From Salegentibacter agarivorans (lineage in GTDB: Bacteria; Bacteroidota; Bacteroidia; Flavobacteriales; Flavobacteriaceae), in the NCBI RefSeq assembly GCF_900113135.1, contig NZ_FOOH01000034.1, forward strand, positions 1 through 41,450: a DNA stretch of 41,450 bases, read 5' to 3'. Below are positions 15,592 to 24,304 of the stretch, in pieces. Below the pieces are notes generated by a model. It was not told the origin of the DNA. It worked only from the letters and a program-made list of their open reading frames with translations, and ran no database searches. A program made the translations under genes and the position numbers. How positions within the stretch are numbered: position 1 is the stretch's first letter; every line of letters begins with the position of its first letter.

Positions 15592-16260
15592 ATGGTTACA
15601 GCTAAAAAAAATACAACCAGGAAAGTTTTAGATAAAGACAAGCTTATTGCGATGTATATGGACTATGTATTGGAAGAAGAGAAGCGTCCTAAAACGGTTT
15701 ATAAATTTTGTAAGGAGAATAAGATCAAAGAAGAGGAATTTTATAATTTCTACGGAAGTTTTGAAGGTTTACAGAAGGGAATTTGGGAGCGGTTTTATGA
15801 GCATACTATGAATGTGATTAATAAAAGTCCTGAATTTGACAGTTTTTCCAACAGGGAAAAAATGCTCACTTTCTATTACACCTTTTTCGAAATACTTACT
15901 GCAAATAGGAGTTACGTTTTGTTCTCATTAAAAGAACATGAAAGTCAGTTAAAAAACCTACAGCAGTTAAAAGGATTAAGAAAGAACGTGAAATCTTTTG
16001 CAACGGAACTTATTCAGGATGAAAATTCAGAAAAAGCAATATCAGCTTTACAACAATCAGAGAGAATATTTTCTGAAGCAACCTGGGTACAATTGATGTT
16101 TTTAATGAAATTTTGGATGGACGATAATTCTCCTCAATTCGAAAGCACCGATGTTGCAATAGAGAAATCTGTAAACACTGTTTTTGATGTTTTCGATAAT
16201 ACCCCGCTGGAACGGGTTATAGATTTAGGAAAATTCCTCTGGAAAGAAAAAATGGCTTAA
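15592..16260 (+). CDS. TetR/AcrR-like transcriptional regulator
   Basis: A 222-residue protein. Residues of about 12-65 form a degenerate TetR helix-turn-helix: DKLIAMYMDYVLEEEKRPKTVYKFCKENKI followed by EEFYNFYGSFEGLQKGIWE, where the YxFYGSFE segment matches the recognition-helix end of TetR proteins. The C-terminal part is all helical and differs from standard TetR ligand domains; it appears shared with flavobacterial proteins encoded next to ABC1 kinases. It is 22 nt upstream of the aarF-like gene and very likely co-transcribed with it. A palindrome in its promoter suggests autoregulation. The ligand is unknown. Confidence 0.8.
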   Translation: MVTAKKNTTRKVLDKDKLIAMYMDYVLEEEKRPKTVYKFCKENKIKEEEFYNFYGSFEGLQKGIWERFYEHTMNVINKSPEFDSFSNREKMLTFYYTFFEILTANRSYVLFSLKEHESQLKNLQQLKGLRKNVKSFATELIQDENSEKAISALQQSERIFSEATWVQLMFLMKFWMDDNSPQFESTDVAIEKSVNTVFDVFDNTPLERVIDLGKFLWKEKMA

Positions 16261-16282
16261 TTAAAGTCTACCCCAAATTATC

Positions 16283-17593
16283 ATGAAAACTATAGATAAA
16301 ATACCCACAGGCAAAATTGGCCGAACTTCAAAACTGGTGCAAACCGGAGTAAAGTTGGGAGGCAATTACCTTAAATATTACAGTAAAAGAGCTTTTGATT
16401 CTGAGCTTACCCGCGATGAATTAGACCAAAGCAATGCCGATGATATTTACGACAGCCTAAAAAGTTTAAAAGGAAGCGCGCTAAAAGTAGCCCAAATGCT
16501 TTCTATGGAAAAAAGCCTTTTACCAAACGCTTATGTTGAGAAATTTAGCCTGGCACAATTTAGTGTGCCGCCACTCTCAGCGCCTTTGGTGAGAAAAACT
16601 TTTAAAAAATATAACGGAGCTTACCCTGAAGAGTTGTACGATAGATTTGCTTCAGATTCTGTGAATGCGGCCAGTATTGGCCAGGTTCATAGAGCCGAAA
16701 AAGATGGGAAAAAACTTGCTGTGAAAATTCAATATCCCGGCGTGGCAGATAGTATAAGTTCAGATTTGGCGATGGTTAAACCTATTGCTACCAGAATGTT
16801 TAATCTTCAGGGTAAGGATTCCGCTAAATATTTTAAGGAAGTAGAAGGAAAATTACTTGAGGAAACCGATTATATTTTGGAAGTAAAACAGAGTAAGGAA
16901 ATTTCTGAAGCCTGTGCGCATATTCCAAACTTAAAATTTCCAAAATATTACGAAGATTTATCCAGTGAGCGAATTATCACGATGGATTGGATGGATGGAA
17001 AGCATCTAAGTGAATTTGCGAAAGAAAATAAAGATCAGGAGAAAGCTAATAAGGTAGGGCAGGCGCTTTGGGACTTTTATATGTACCAAATGCATAGATT
17101 GAAGGAAGTACACGCCGATCCTCACCCAGGGAATTTTCTAATTGATAAAGATGCAAACCTTATTGCTATAGATTTTGGTTGCATAAAGCAGGTTCCTGAA
17201 GATTTTTATGTGCCATATTTTGAATTGGCAAAAAAGGAAAATATTAATAATCCTGAATTTTTCAACGAGAAATTATTTGAACTGGAAATATTAAGGGAGG
17301 ATGATTCTGAACGGGAAATCAAATATTTTTCAGAATTATTTTACCAAATGCTGAATTTATTTACAAGCCCGTTTCACGAAGAAACTTTTGATTTTGCCGA
17401 TGAAACCTTTTGGAATTCAATTACAGCATTGAGTGAAAAGTATAGTAAAGACACAGAATTACGAAAAATGAATGGGAATAGAGGCAGTAAGCATTTCCTT
17501 TATATTAATAGAACATTTTTCGGTTTATATAATTTATTGCACGATCTGGAAGCGAAGATCGAGGTTAACAAGTTCCGCGATTACATGTCATAA
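16283..17593 (+). CDS. ABC1/AarF/UbiB family atypical kinase
   Basis: A 436-residue atypical kinase-like protein of the ABC1 family; in other organisms members act in ubiquinone synthesis or lipid homeostasis. Visible motifs are the N-terminal ABC1 motif KGSALKVAQMLS (63-74), where the usual KxGQ is KVAQ (Lys68 to Gln71); SVNAASIGQVHRA (about 126-138); the ATP-binding lysine in LAVKIQYP (Lys148); the catalytic loop HADPHPGNFLI (277-287); and DFG (297-299). All core residues are kept. Flavobacteria use menaquinone, so a role in quinone synthesis would differ from the ubiquinone case. It follows the TetR-like regulator by 22 nt and is followed by its own terminator. Confidence 0.9.
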   Translation: MKTIDKIPTGKIGRTSKLVQTGVKLGGNYLKYYSKRAFDSELTRDELDQSNADDIYDSLKSLKGSALKVAQMLSMEKSLLPNAYVEKFSLAQFSVPPLSAPLVRKTFKKYNGAYPEELYDRFASDSVNAASIGQVHRAEKDGKKLAVKIQYPGVADSISSDLAMVKPIATRMFNLQGKDSAKYFKEVEGKLLEETDYILEVKQSKEISEACAHIPNLKFPKYYEDLSSERIITMDWMDGKHLSEFAKENKDQEKANKVGQALWDFYMYQMHRLKEVHADPHPGNFLIDKDANLIAIDFGCIKQVPEDFYVPYFELAKKENINNPEFFNEKLFELEILREDDSEREIKYFSELFYQMLNLFTSPFHEETFDFADETFWNSITALSEKYSKDTELRKMNGNRGSKHFLYINRTFFGLYNLLHDLEAKIEVNKFRDYMS

Positions 17594-17622
17594 TTGTTGG
17601 TTTTATTTATTGGTTAGGTTGT

Positions 17623-17669
17623 GGAAAAGCGTTATTACCATCTCTGGTAATGGCGCTTTTCCTATTTTT
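17623..17669 (+). terminator. Terminator after the aarF-like gene
   Basis: GGAAAAGCG and GTTATTACCA on the left pair with TGGTAAT and GCGCTTTTCC on the right around a TCTC loop, with one unpaired G and a T-rich tail (CTATTTTTA). This long stem sits about 30 nt after the stop codon at 17593. Confidence 0.8.
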
Positions 17670-17692
17670 AAACCTAATTGACTTTGTGAAAT

Positions 17693-17823
17693 AAAAAAGC
17701 TGTTTGAGAAGGTTTTAAAAACGTCATCCTGAATTTATTTCAGGATCTAACAAGTTGATTACTGTACTCATGTTAGAAGCTGAACCAGTTCAGCCTGACG
17801 GAAAAAAACATCTCTCAAACAGC
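17693..17823. terminator. Outer terminator-like stem enclosing repeat copy 3
   Basis: GCTGTTTGAGA (17699-17709) pairs perfectly with TCTCAAACAGC (17813-17823). An A-run of six lies just outside on the left, giving a T-run on the minus strand, so the stem could terminate the S9 peptidase transcript. The palindromic repeat at 17722-17800 lies inside it. Confidence 0.6.
17722..17800. repeat. Two-armed palindromic repeat, copy 3
   Basis: The 79-nt copy runs from CGTCATCCTGAA to GTTCAGCCTGACG. The left arm ends GGATCTAAC and the right arm begins GTTAGAAGC. Each arm contains its own short CTGAA/TTCAG palindrome, so it can fold as two small hairpins or one long one. A-rich sequence flanks both ends. 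Confidence 0.88.
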
Positions 17824-17850
17824 CTAAAAAGTTGGCTATAATTTAGAATT

Positions 17851-20310
17851 TTAGTCTTTTAATTCTGCTGAAGTTTCAATGTTTCCAGATTCTTCTCTGT
17901 TTTTTACATATTTCTCTAACCATTGGTCTTGTTCCCAAAGCACGTGCAAAACAGATTCTTTTGCGCTATAGCCGTGGCTTTCTTTTGGTAGCATCACCAG
18001 GCGAGCTGTTGCTCCCAGCCCTTTTAGCGCATTAAAATAACGTTCACTCTGCATTGGGTAAGTCCCTGAATTATTATCGGCTTCCCCGTGAATTAATAAT
18101 AGTGGAGTCTTCATTTTATCGGCGTGCATAAAAGGAGACATATTATAATATACTTCTGGTGCTTCCCAGTAGTTTCTTTCTTCACTTTGGAAACCAAATG
18201 GAGTTAGCGTTCTGTTATAAGCACCACTTCTGGCAATTCCCGCTGCAAAAAGATTGGAATGTGATAAAAGGTTTGCCGTCATAAATGCACCATAACTGTG
18301 GCCACCCACGGCCACACGATCACGATCTACATAACCTTTTTCAGCTACGGCATCTATTGCAGCCTTTCCATTTGCCACTAATTGTTCTCTAAAACTATCG
18401 TTTGGTTGTTCATTACCTTCCCCTATAATTGGAAAAGACGCATCATCTAATACCACATAACCTCGATTTACCCAGTAGATTGGCGATCCATAATAAGGAT
18501 AAGTGAAATCGTTGGCGTTGGAAGTATTTTGCGAAGCTGAATTTTTATCCTTGTATTCTCTTGGGTAAGCCCAAACAATCATAGGATGTTCTTCGGGGTT
18601 TTCTTTATCAAAACCTGCCGGAAGATAAAGCGTTCCGTTTAATTCCAGGCCATCTTCGCGCTCGTACGTAATCACCTCTTTACTTACATTCTTAAGACTT
18701 TTAAAAGGATTTTCAAAAGAAGTGATTTGTGTTAAGTCTTCTTTATCGTCTATATCCCTAATGTAATAATTAGGATATTCGGTAGCCGATTCTATTCTTA
18801 CCAGGATTTCCCCATCTTCAATATCTAATGCTTCTACAAGAGTTTCTTTTTTATCGTTGTATTCAGATTGGTATAAACGTTCAGTTTCACCATTTTCCAG
18901 ATCTATTTTATCGGCAAATGGAAACTGACCTTCTTCACTATAACCTGCGCCAAGTAAAAAAGCATCTTCTCCGTCTAATTTTAATACATTTTGCCCAAAT
19001 TCATTTTTAGTGGTTACAAATCGCCCGGGATCGCTATATCTATCCTGGTAATTTCTGTCAAAAATAACTTCAGGTTCTTCTGATGCATCAGATGGATTAA
19101 ATACATAAGTTCAGGTATTTCTTGTATTCCACCAGTAATCATCAGCAAGAGCAATTTCATCATTTCCCCACGTAATTCCAGAAAAACGATCTTTTGTTTT
19201 TAAAATAGATTTTCCTTCACCCTTAAACGGAGCTTCCAAAACAAAAACCTCATCTCTATAATCTACTTCTACCTCCGGATCACCTTCATCCAAAGCTTTT
19301 ACATAAACCAGGCTTGCCGGTTTGTCGTTTCTCCATTGCACGCTTCTTCTCCCGGTTTGAGTAGACATAAAACCTTGCGGAAGATCTTCTAATAGCGGTT
19401 CGTCGTTTACCTGGTTTACCAATTCTCCTGAAACTTTATAAATATTAGTTTCTGAAGGGAATCTATAATAAGGTACCAGGTAGGAAAAAGGTTTTTTGAT
19501 ATGATTAACCATCACATATTCTCCATTGGGAGAGAAGGAAACGCTGCTATACATTTTGGCATCCATCCATTTTTCGGAAGTACCGTCTAAATTAATTTTC
19601 ACCAATTCTGAACGCGCTAATTGTTCAAAATTATATTCATCATTAGGATTTTTAAGTAAATCCTGGTAAGTACGGTTCTGAGCTTCTTTCCCATCACTCA
19701 CAGAAATTGTTGGTCCGGTTGGAACTGCGGTCTCGGGATCAATTAAATCTTTACGATCCTCTGGAAGCATTTTTACTAAAACGGACGAGTTGTCTTTAAA
19801 CCAGTTAATAACATCACGCATATTTGCGTTTAGGTTTGCATCGGTTAATTTTCTCGCTTGTGCATTTTCAATATCTAATACCCAAAGTTCTACGCCGGTA
19901 TTTGTAGTATGGGTAAAAGCGATCCTGGATTCGTCTGGAGACCAGCTGAAATTTGATAACCTAGGATTTTCAGGCAGGCCCTTTACCTGGGTTGGTGTTT
20001 CGGCTTCAATTTCTTTTAATTCAAGATTGTTATAATAAGTTGCACGGCTGCTAATATTAGTTACAGGGTTAATTCTTAATCCGCCCAGTCTCAATTCTTC
20101 TTCGCTTAATTCAGCAATAGATTTATATTGGTCGCGATATAAAAAGATCATCATTTCCCCATCACTATCTAAAATTGTAGAAGGCGCCAGGGGTACATCT
20201 ACCAAATTCAGGATCTCCTGTGGCGGTTTCTGGTAAGTTAAATTTTCCTGGGCAAAAAGCGTGGGCAAACTTAGCAATAGGCTAAAAATGCTTAAAATAA
20301 TTTTTCTCAT
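17851..20310 (-). pseudogene. S9 family (glutamyl endopeptidase-like) serine peptidase, interrupted by one in-frame TGA
   Basis: Read from the ATG at 20308-20310, the frame covers 819 residues but has a TGA at codon 400 (19111-19113). The sequence after the TGA continues in the same frame without further breaks (TYVFNPSDASEEPEV and on) to the TAA at 17851. The first half has a signal peptide (ending LFAQ) and a beta-propeller-like region with WSPDESRIAFTHTT. The second half has the prolyl oligopeptidase-type catalytic domain: Ser672 in GGHSYGAFM, Asp745 in LIHGEADNN and His779 in ESHGY, in the uninterrupted numbering. Homologues are single secreted peptidases of about 800 residues. The lost codon was most likely an Arg or Trp codon. 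Either a recent nonsense mutation or a sequencing error; a fragment starting at GTG 18675 is unlikely to be a separate gene. Confidence 0.88.
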
Positions 20311-20449
20311 AAATTTGTGGTTTTAGGAAATGAAAATAAAAATGCGTCATAATCGCAGTCATGCTAATCTTTAGTATATTGCGGACCCATTTTTTATTAA
20401 ATGCTTAAATTTAAATTCAATAAGGTCTAAATATACTAAACAATAGAAT

Positions 20450-21460
20450 ATGTATCAATCTAAAATAGCCGGAGTTGGGAGTTACGTGCCAGAAAATGTT
20501 GTTACTAATGATGATTTGGCTAAAAGAATGGATACCAACGATGAATGGATCCAGGAAAGAACAGGTATCAAAGAACGCCGACATATAAAAAAAGGCGACG
20601 GTAATTCTACCGCTAAAATGGGCGTAAAAGCCGCTAAAATTGCTATTGAACGTGCTAAAATAGATAAAGACGATATAGACCTAATAGTTTTTGCAACCCT
20701 AAGTCCAGATTATTATTTTCCTGGTTGTGGGGTTCAGGTTCAGGAAATGTTAGATATAAAAACCTGCCCGGCATTAGATGTGAGAAACCAATGCAGCGGT
20801 TTCATCTATGCACTTTCTACTGCCGATCAATTTATTAAAACCGGAATGTATAAAAACGTTTTGGTTATTGGAAGTGAAAACCATAGCGGTGGACTCGATT
20901 TTACCACACGTGGCCGGTCTGTTTCAGTGATTTTTGGAGATGGAGCAGGAGCAGTGGTTTTAACCCGAAGCGACCATAATGGAGAGGGAATACTTTCTAC
21001 ACACTTACATTCTGAAGGAAAACACGCTTTAGAACTTTCTTTAAAAGGCCCAAGTACAGAGCACTGGGTTCCTGAAATTATTGCTGAAAACCCACAGGGA
21101 GACGATATTCCTTATTATCCATATATGAATGGGCAATTTGTATTTAAAAATGCCATTCAGCGTTTTTCTGAAGTTATTATGGAAGGTCTAAAAGCGAACG
21201 GACTTGAAGTGAAAGATATTGATATGTTAATTCCGCACCAGGCAAATTTGCGTATATCACAATATGTTCAGCAAAAATTTAAATTGAGTGACGAGCAGGT
21301 GCATAATAATATTCAGAAATACGGGAACACTACTGCAGCTTCTATTCCTATTGCTTTATGCGAAGCCTGGGAACAGGGCAAAATTAAAAATGAAGATATA
21401 GTGGTTCTTGCAGCTTTTGGGAGCGGATTTACCTGGGCAAGTGCTGTAATTAGCTGGTAA
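20450..21460 (+). CDS. fabH: 3-oxoacyl-[ACP] synthase III-like ketosynthase
   Basis: A 336-residue condensing enzyme of the KAS III group, which joins an acyl-CoA starter to malonyl-ACP at the start of fatty acid synthesis. The catalytic triad is present: Cys115 in VRNQCSGFIYAL, His263 in IPHQANLRI and Asn293 in YGNTTAASIP. The N-terminus (SYVPENVVTNDDLAKRMDTNDEWIQERTGI) and GDGAGAVVL are standard. It stands alone, not in a plsX/rpmF cluster, and carries an insertion-like stretch around residues 198-225, so it may be a second FabH paralogue with its own starter preference rather than the housekeeping copy. Single gene with a strong terminator. Confidence 0.92.
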   Translation: MYQSKIAGVGSYVPENVVTNDDLAKRMDTNDEWIQERTGIKERRHIKKGDGNSTAKMGVKAAKIAIERAKIDKDDIDLIVFATLSPDYYFPGCGVQVQEMLDIKTCPALDVRNQCSGFIYALSTADQFIKTGMYKNVLVIGSENHSGGLDFTTRGRSVSVIFGDGAGAVVLTRSDHNGEGILSTHLHSEGKHALELSLKGPSTEHWVPEIIAENPQGDDIPYYPYMNGQFVFKNAIQRFSEVIMEGLKANGLEVKDIDMLIPHQANLRISQYVQQKFKLSDEQVHNNIQKYGNTTAASIPIALCEAWEQGKIKNEDIVVLAAFGSGFTWASAVISW

Positions 21461-21480
21461 GAATATTAATTACTAAGATT

Positions 21481-21517
21481 AAAAAAGGTTATTTCGTTGC
21501 GCGAAATAACCTTTTTT
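21481..21517. terminator. Bidirectional terminator after fabH
   Basis: AAAAAAGGTTATTTCG (21481-21496) pairs with CGAAATAACCTTTTTT (21502-21517). The stem is nearly perfect and the loop very small. A and T runs on the two sides let it serve fabH and the converging small membrane protein gene. Confidence 0.9.
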
Positions 21518-21558
21518 ATTTTCTAAATTCTTATAGAAATTTCTTCTGAAAAATTGAT

Positions 21559-21753
21559 TCAAACTTTCCTGAAATATCGGAACAGGTCGTAAAGTCCAAA
21601 AACTATAAAACCAACCGCGAGTACCGAGCCAAAATTATCGGTTTCTTCTGCAGATAGGTGTGAATAGAGTCTATAAACTCCATAAACCAGAAATAGAATT
21701 CCCAGTATTAAATACCATTTATTACGTCTTCCTCCTTCGTTGAGGTTACTCAT
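21559..21753 (-). CDS. Small two-helix membrane protein (64 aa), function unknown
   Basis: A 64-residue protein with a basic N-terminus (NEGGRRNKWY) and two hydrophobic helices (about 13-31 and 42-58), ending FRYFRKV. It is not assigned to a family. Its ATG overlaps the end of the DUF2007 gene by 8 nt, so the two are almost certainly co-translated. The tight coupling makes it credible as a real gene despite its size. Confidence 0.72.
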   Translation of the reverse strand: MSNLNEGGRRNKWYLILGILFLVYGVYRLYSHLSAEETDNFGSVLAVGFIVFGLYDLFRYFRKV

Positions 21754-21991
21754 CTGTATAATCTTTTGGGAAGGTGGTTTTAGCTATTTTCAAGGCTTCG
21801 TCGTAATGATTTTTAACTACAAAAAGTTGCACCTGTCCTCGTAGGCCTCCGCCAAATCCGGCTCGTAATCCTGAATCAAAATCGTTTCTAACCCGGGAAG
21901 AAATATTGGCTTTATCAAATAATTCCTGCAAATATTGCACATTGGGCTCCGAACCCGTATATACTCTTTCGTAAGATTCGTCTAAACTCAT
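21746..21991 (-). CDS. DUF2007 family protein (81 aa)
   Basis: An 81-residue soluble protein of the DUF2007 (putative signal-transducing) type. The pattern VYTGSEPNVQYLQELFDKANISSRVRND, followed by a basic/glycine loop and VQLFVVKNHYDEALKIAKTTF, matches the family: a ferredoxin-like beta-alpha-beta fold with a final helix bearing the EALKIA motif. Function is not established. It overlaps the following 64-residue membrane protein gene by 8 nt. Confidence 0.8.
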   Translation of the reverse strand: MSLDESYERVYTGSEPNVQYLQELFDKANISSRVRNDFDSGLRAGFGGGLRGQVQLFVVKNHYDEALKIAKTTFPKDYTDE

Positions 21992-22068
21992 AATTAATAG
22001 TTTTTAGTCCTATCTAAAATACAAATAACAATATAGCTTAATGTGTATTTTATACTGAGTTTAACGTT

Positions 22069-22815
22069 CTATGCGTTATAATATTTACTTCGCCAAATAG
22101 CCGAACTAAAATTCTTTCCTTTTTTGAAGCCATAGAAAATTGAAAGTCCTGCCACCCATTTAAAAACAAAGAAAAAGATCAAAAAAAACTGGGTAGTGGT
22201 TTGCTGTGGTGAGAAAAGTCCGTCGGGAATTAAAAGTGCAATTACAAAGCTAAGCACAAGCAAGAAGCCAACAAAATTCTCAAGATGTCTAAACGGCCAC
22301 ATTAATAATTTTCTCAATCGATGTAGGTCGTTGCCCCATTTATGTATTAGGTAAAAATAATCGTTCCCCATGGGAGCGAAAAGTAAGGGATCGTCAGCAT
22401 TTTCCAGTTTAAAAAGTTTAGATGGCGCAACTATTTTAAAACCTTTCAGGGTAATTTGTTGTTCCTTTTCTATAGCCTTAATCCTGCTCACGGCTTCATA
22501 AGGAATTTTACCTTTAAAATAACTGCTGTCTAAGAAGCGTAGGCGATAATCAATACATAGTTTTTCAATATCTGAGAGATGAAAAATTCTAGAGCTTTCT
22601 AATAAATCAAGATTAAAATGGTTGTTTCCAGAATTTCCACCTTGAATCTCTTTTAGAATATTATCGTCCTTAGTGGTTTCCTGTTCAAAGATTTCCTGAA
22701 CCTGTTGCAGAATATTTTCAGAAGAAACTCTTTGTTTTCGGGATTTATATAACTGCTCTTCCAGATTAGTGCGGCGCAAGCCTAACTTCAACTTCATTTT
22801 CTTTTTCTTTAGCAT
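22069..22815 (-). CDS. Unrecognised membrane protein with basic N-terminus (248 aa)
   Basis: I do not recognise the family. Residues 1-30 are strongly basic (start MLKKKKMKLKLGLRRTN; an alternative ATG is at residue 7). A charged helical section follows, then a soluble globular part (about 75-150: IEKLCIDYRLRFLDSSYFKG, then FKIVAPSKLFKLENADDPLLFAPMGND). Two hydrophobic helices lie near the C-terminus (about 179-195 and 205-225). The layout suggests an inner membrane protein with a cytoplasmic N-terminal domain. It lies 77 nt upstream of the DUF2007 gene on the same strand, so the three may form one unit. Composition and codon use match its neighbours. Confidence 0.7.
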   Translation of the reverse strand: MLKKKKMKLKLGLRRTNLEEQLYKSRKQRVSSENILQQVQEIFEQETTKDDNILKEIQGGNSGNNHFNLDLLESSRIFHLSDIEKLCIDYRLRFLDSSYFKGKIPYEAVSRIKAIEKEQQITLKGFKIVAPSKLFKLENADDPLLFAPMGNDYFYLIHKWGNDLHRLRKLLMWPFRHLENFVGFLLVLSFVIALLIPDGLFSPQQTTTQFFLIFFFVFKWVAGLSIFYGFKKGKNFSSAIWRSKYYNA

Positions 22816-23017
22816 CTTTCACTAAATTAAGTAATTAAGATGATTCATGCAATCCATTTTTTTAACCGAATGCATGTTAAACCTTTCATAATTGGTTAAA
22901 TTTAGAAATTGTTTAACTAAAATAGAATTAAATTAGACAAAAGTTGGATAATTAGGTTTTCTGAATAAATATTCGCAGAACAGATTTTATCTAATAAATC
23001 ACTTAAAAATAATTGTT

Positions 23018-23572
23018 ATGAGAAAATTAAAACACTTAGGAATTCTTTGTTTCCTATTTATTGGAGGGACTTTAATGGCCCAAAACGGATCTACAATGGT
23101 TGGTGGTGCAGAAATGTACCCCAGCAAGAATATTGTGGAAAATGCTTCACAATCTAAAGATCATACCACCCTCGTTGCAGCAGTAAAAGCTGCCGGTTTG
23201 GTAGAGACTTTACAGGGCGATGGTCCTTTTACCGTATTTGCTCCCACAAATGCGGCATTTGAAAAACTACCTTCTGGAACCGTGGAAACTTTACTAAAGC
23301 CAGAGAATAAAGCTAAACTACAAGCAGTACTTACATACCACGTAATAGCTGGGAATTTTAGTGCTAACGATGTGGTAGCGGCAATTAAAGAGGCTGATGG
23401 TAAAGCCACTTTTGAAACGGTAAGCGGTGCAAAACTTTATGCTATGATGGAAGATGGTAAAGTAAAGCTTAAAGACGCTTCAGGGAATGTTGCAACTGTA
23501 ACTATTGCAAATGTGAACCAGTCAAACGGGGTTATTCACGTAATTGATACTGTAGTATTACCGGGGAAATAA
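23018..23572 (+). CDS. Secreted fasciclin (FAS1) domain protein
   Basis: A 184-residue exported protein with a signal peptide ending LMAQ (residue 22) and one FAS1 domain (about 45-182). The FAS1 motifs are clear: H1 block [22 protein letters not shown], the central TYHVIAG and the final [16 protein letters not shown]1 domains mediate adhesion or matrix contacts and are common as small secreted proteins in Flavobacteria, where some respond to stress. It is a single gene followed by a terminator and then the DUF4136 lipoprotein gene. Confidence 0.92.
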   Translation: MRKLKHLGILCFLFIGGTLMAQNGSTMVGGAEMYPSKNIVENASQSKDHTTLVAAVKAAGLVETLQGDGPFTVFAPTNAAFEKLPSGTVETLLKPENKAKLQAVLTYHVIAGNFSANDVVAAIKEADGKATFETVSGAKLYAMMEDGKVKLKDASGNVATVTIANVNQSNGVIHVIDTVVLPGK

Positions 23573-23596
23573 ATTGCTATTGAAAGAAAACTTAAG

Positions 23597-23618
23597 AGCG
23601 GCCTAAATGGCCGCTTTT
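23597..23618 (+). terminator. Terminator after the fasciclin gene
   Basis: AGCGGCC (23597-23603) pairs with GGCCGCT (23609-23615) around a TAAAT loop, followed by a short T run. It lies about 25 nt after the stop codon. Confidence 0.75.
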
Positions 23619-23699
23619 GTTTGTTAATTAAATATCAATTAGGAAAGATCCTTTTTTTAATTATAAAGTAAAACTTATTTTCATTTAAATTTGAAACTT

Positions 23700-24284
23700 A
23701 TGAAGAAATTGAAACTTTTAATTACCACAATTATGGCGGCTGCTTTTTTGATGTCTTGCGGCTCTGGAAGCAATATTTCTAAAGATTCTTCCAAAAAATT
23801 AAAAAATTACGATACCTATTCTTATTTGCCAAATCAGGACACTATTTTGAATCGGGATTATAATAATGACCGTGTACACGAGGTGATTATCTCTACCATA
23901 AACAATAATATGGCTAGCGAAGATTTTGCAATAGATAATCGTCAACCCGATGTGTTAGTCTATGTGCACACTATGTTTGATGAAAAGGTAGATGTAAATG
24001 CGAATCCTGTGTATACAAATTTCTCATATTATCGTCCGGGACTTTATATAGGGCCATATTATGAAGATTATACCTACGAGAATTATTTTACGATTCAGCG
24101 TATTGGAGCCGATGGTGCCATTAGACAAATACCTTATAAAGAAAAATCTATTGTTATAGATTTTATAGACCGCAGAACCAATCAAATCTTATGGCGTGGA
24201 ACCGCCGATGAGGAAATTGGGTCAAGAAGATTAGAAAGAGATCTAAGAAATTATGTAGATGAAATCTTTAAAAAATTTCCATAG
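23700..24284 (+). CDS. DUF4136 lipoprotein
   Basis: The ATG at 23700-23702 gives 194 residues with a lipoprotein signal MKKLKLLITTIMAAAFLMSC (lipidated Cys20). A TTG three codons upstream is possible but adds nothing. The rest fits DUF4136: a conserved start (NYDTYSYLPNQD), a pattern near PDVLVYVHTMFDEK, the tyrosine-rich loop, and the end IVIDFIDRRTNQILWRGTADEEI. DUF4136 proteins are envelope lipoproteins of unknown function. It is probably expressed separately from the fasciclin gene because a terminator lies between them. Confidence 0.85.
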   Translation: MKKLKLLITTIMAAAFLMSCGSGSNISKDSSKKLKNYDTYSYLPNQDTILNRDYNNDRVHEVIISTINNNMASEDFAIDNRQPDVLVYVHTMFDEKVDVNANPVYTNFSYYRPGLYIGPYYEDYTYENYFTIQRIGADGAIRQIPYKEKSIVIDFIDRRTNQILWRGTADEEIGSRRLERDLRNYVDEIFKKFP

Positions 24285-24304
24285 TTTATCTTAGCTAAAA
24301 ATAG

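Noticed and set aside
18673-18675. GTG start for a separate 274-residue peptidase
   Set aside because: The frame is open without interruption from here up to the TGA at 19111 and the sequence is one S9 protein, so the GTG is an internal Val codon.
23691-23699. TTG start for the DUF4136 lipoprotein
   Set aside because: The ATG three codons later gives a standard lipoprotein signal, so the TTG is not needed.
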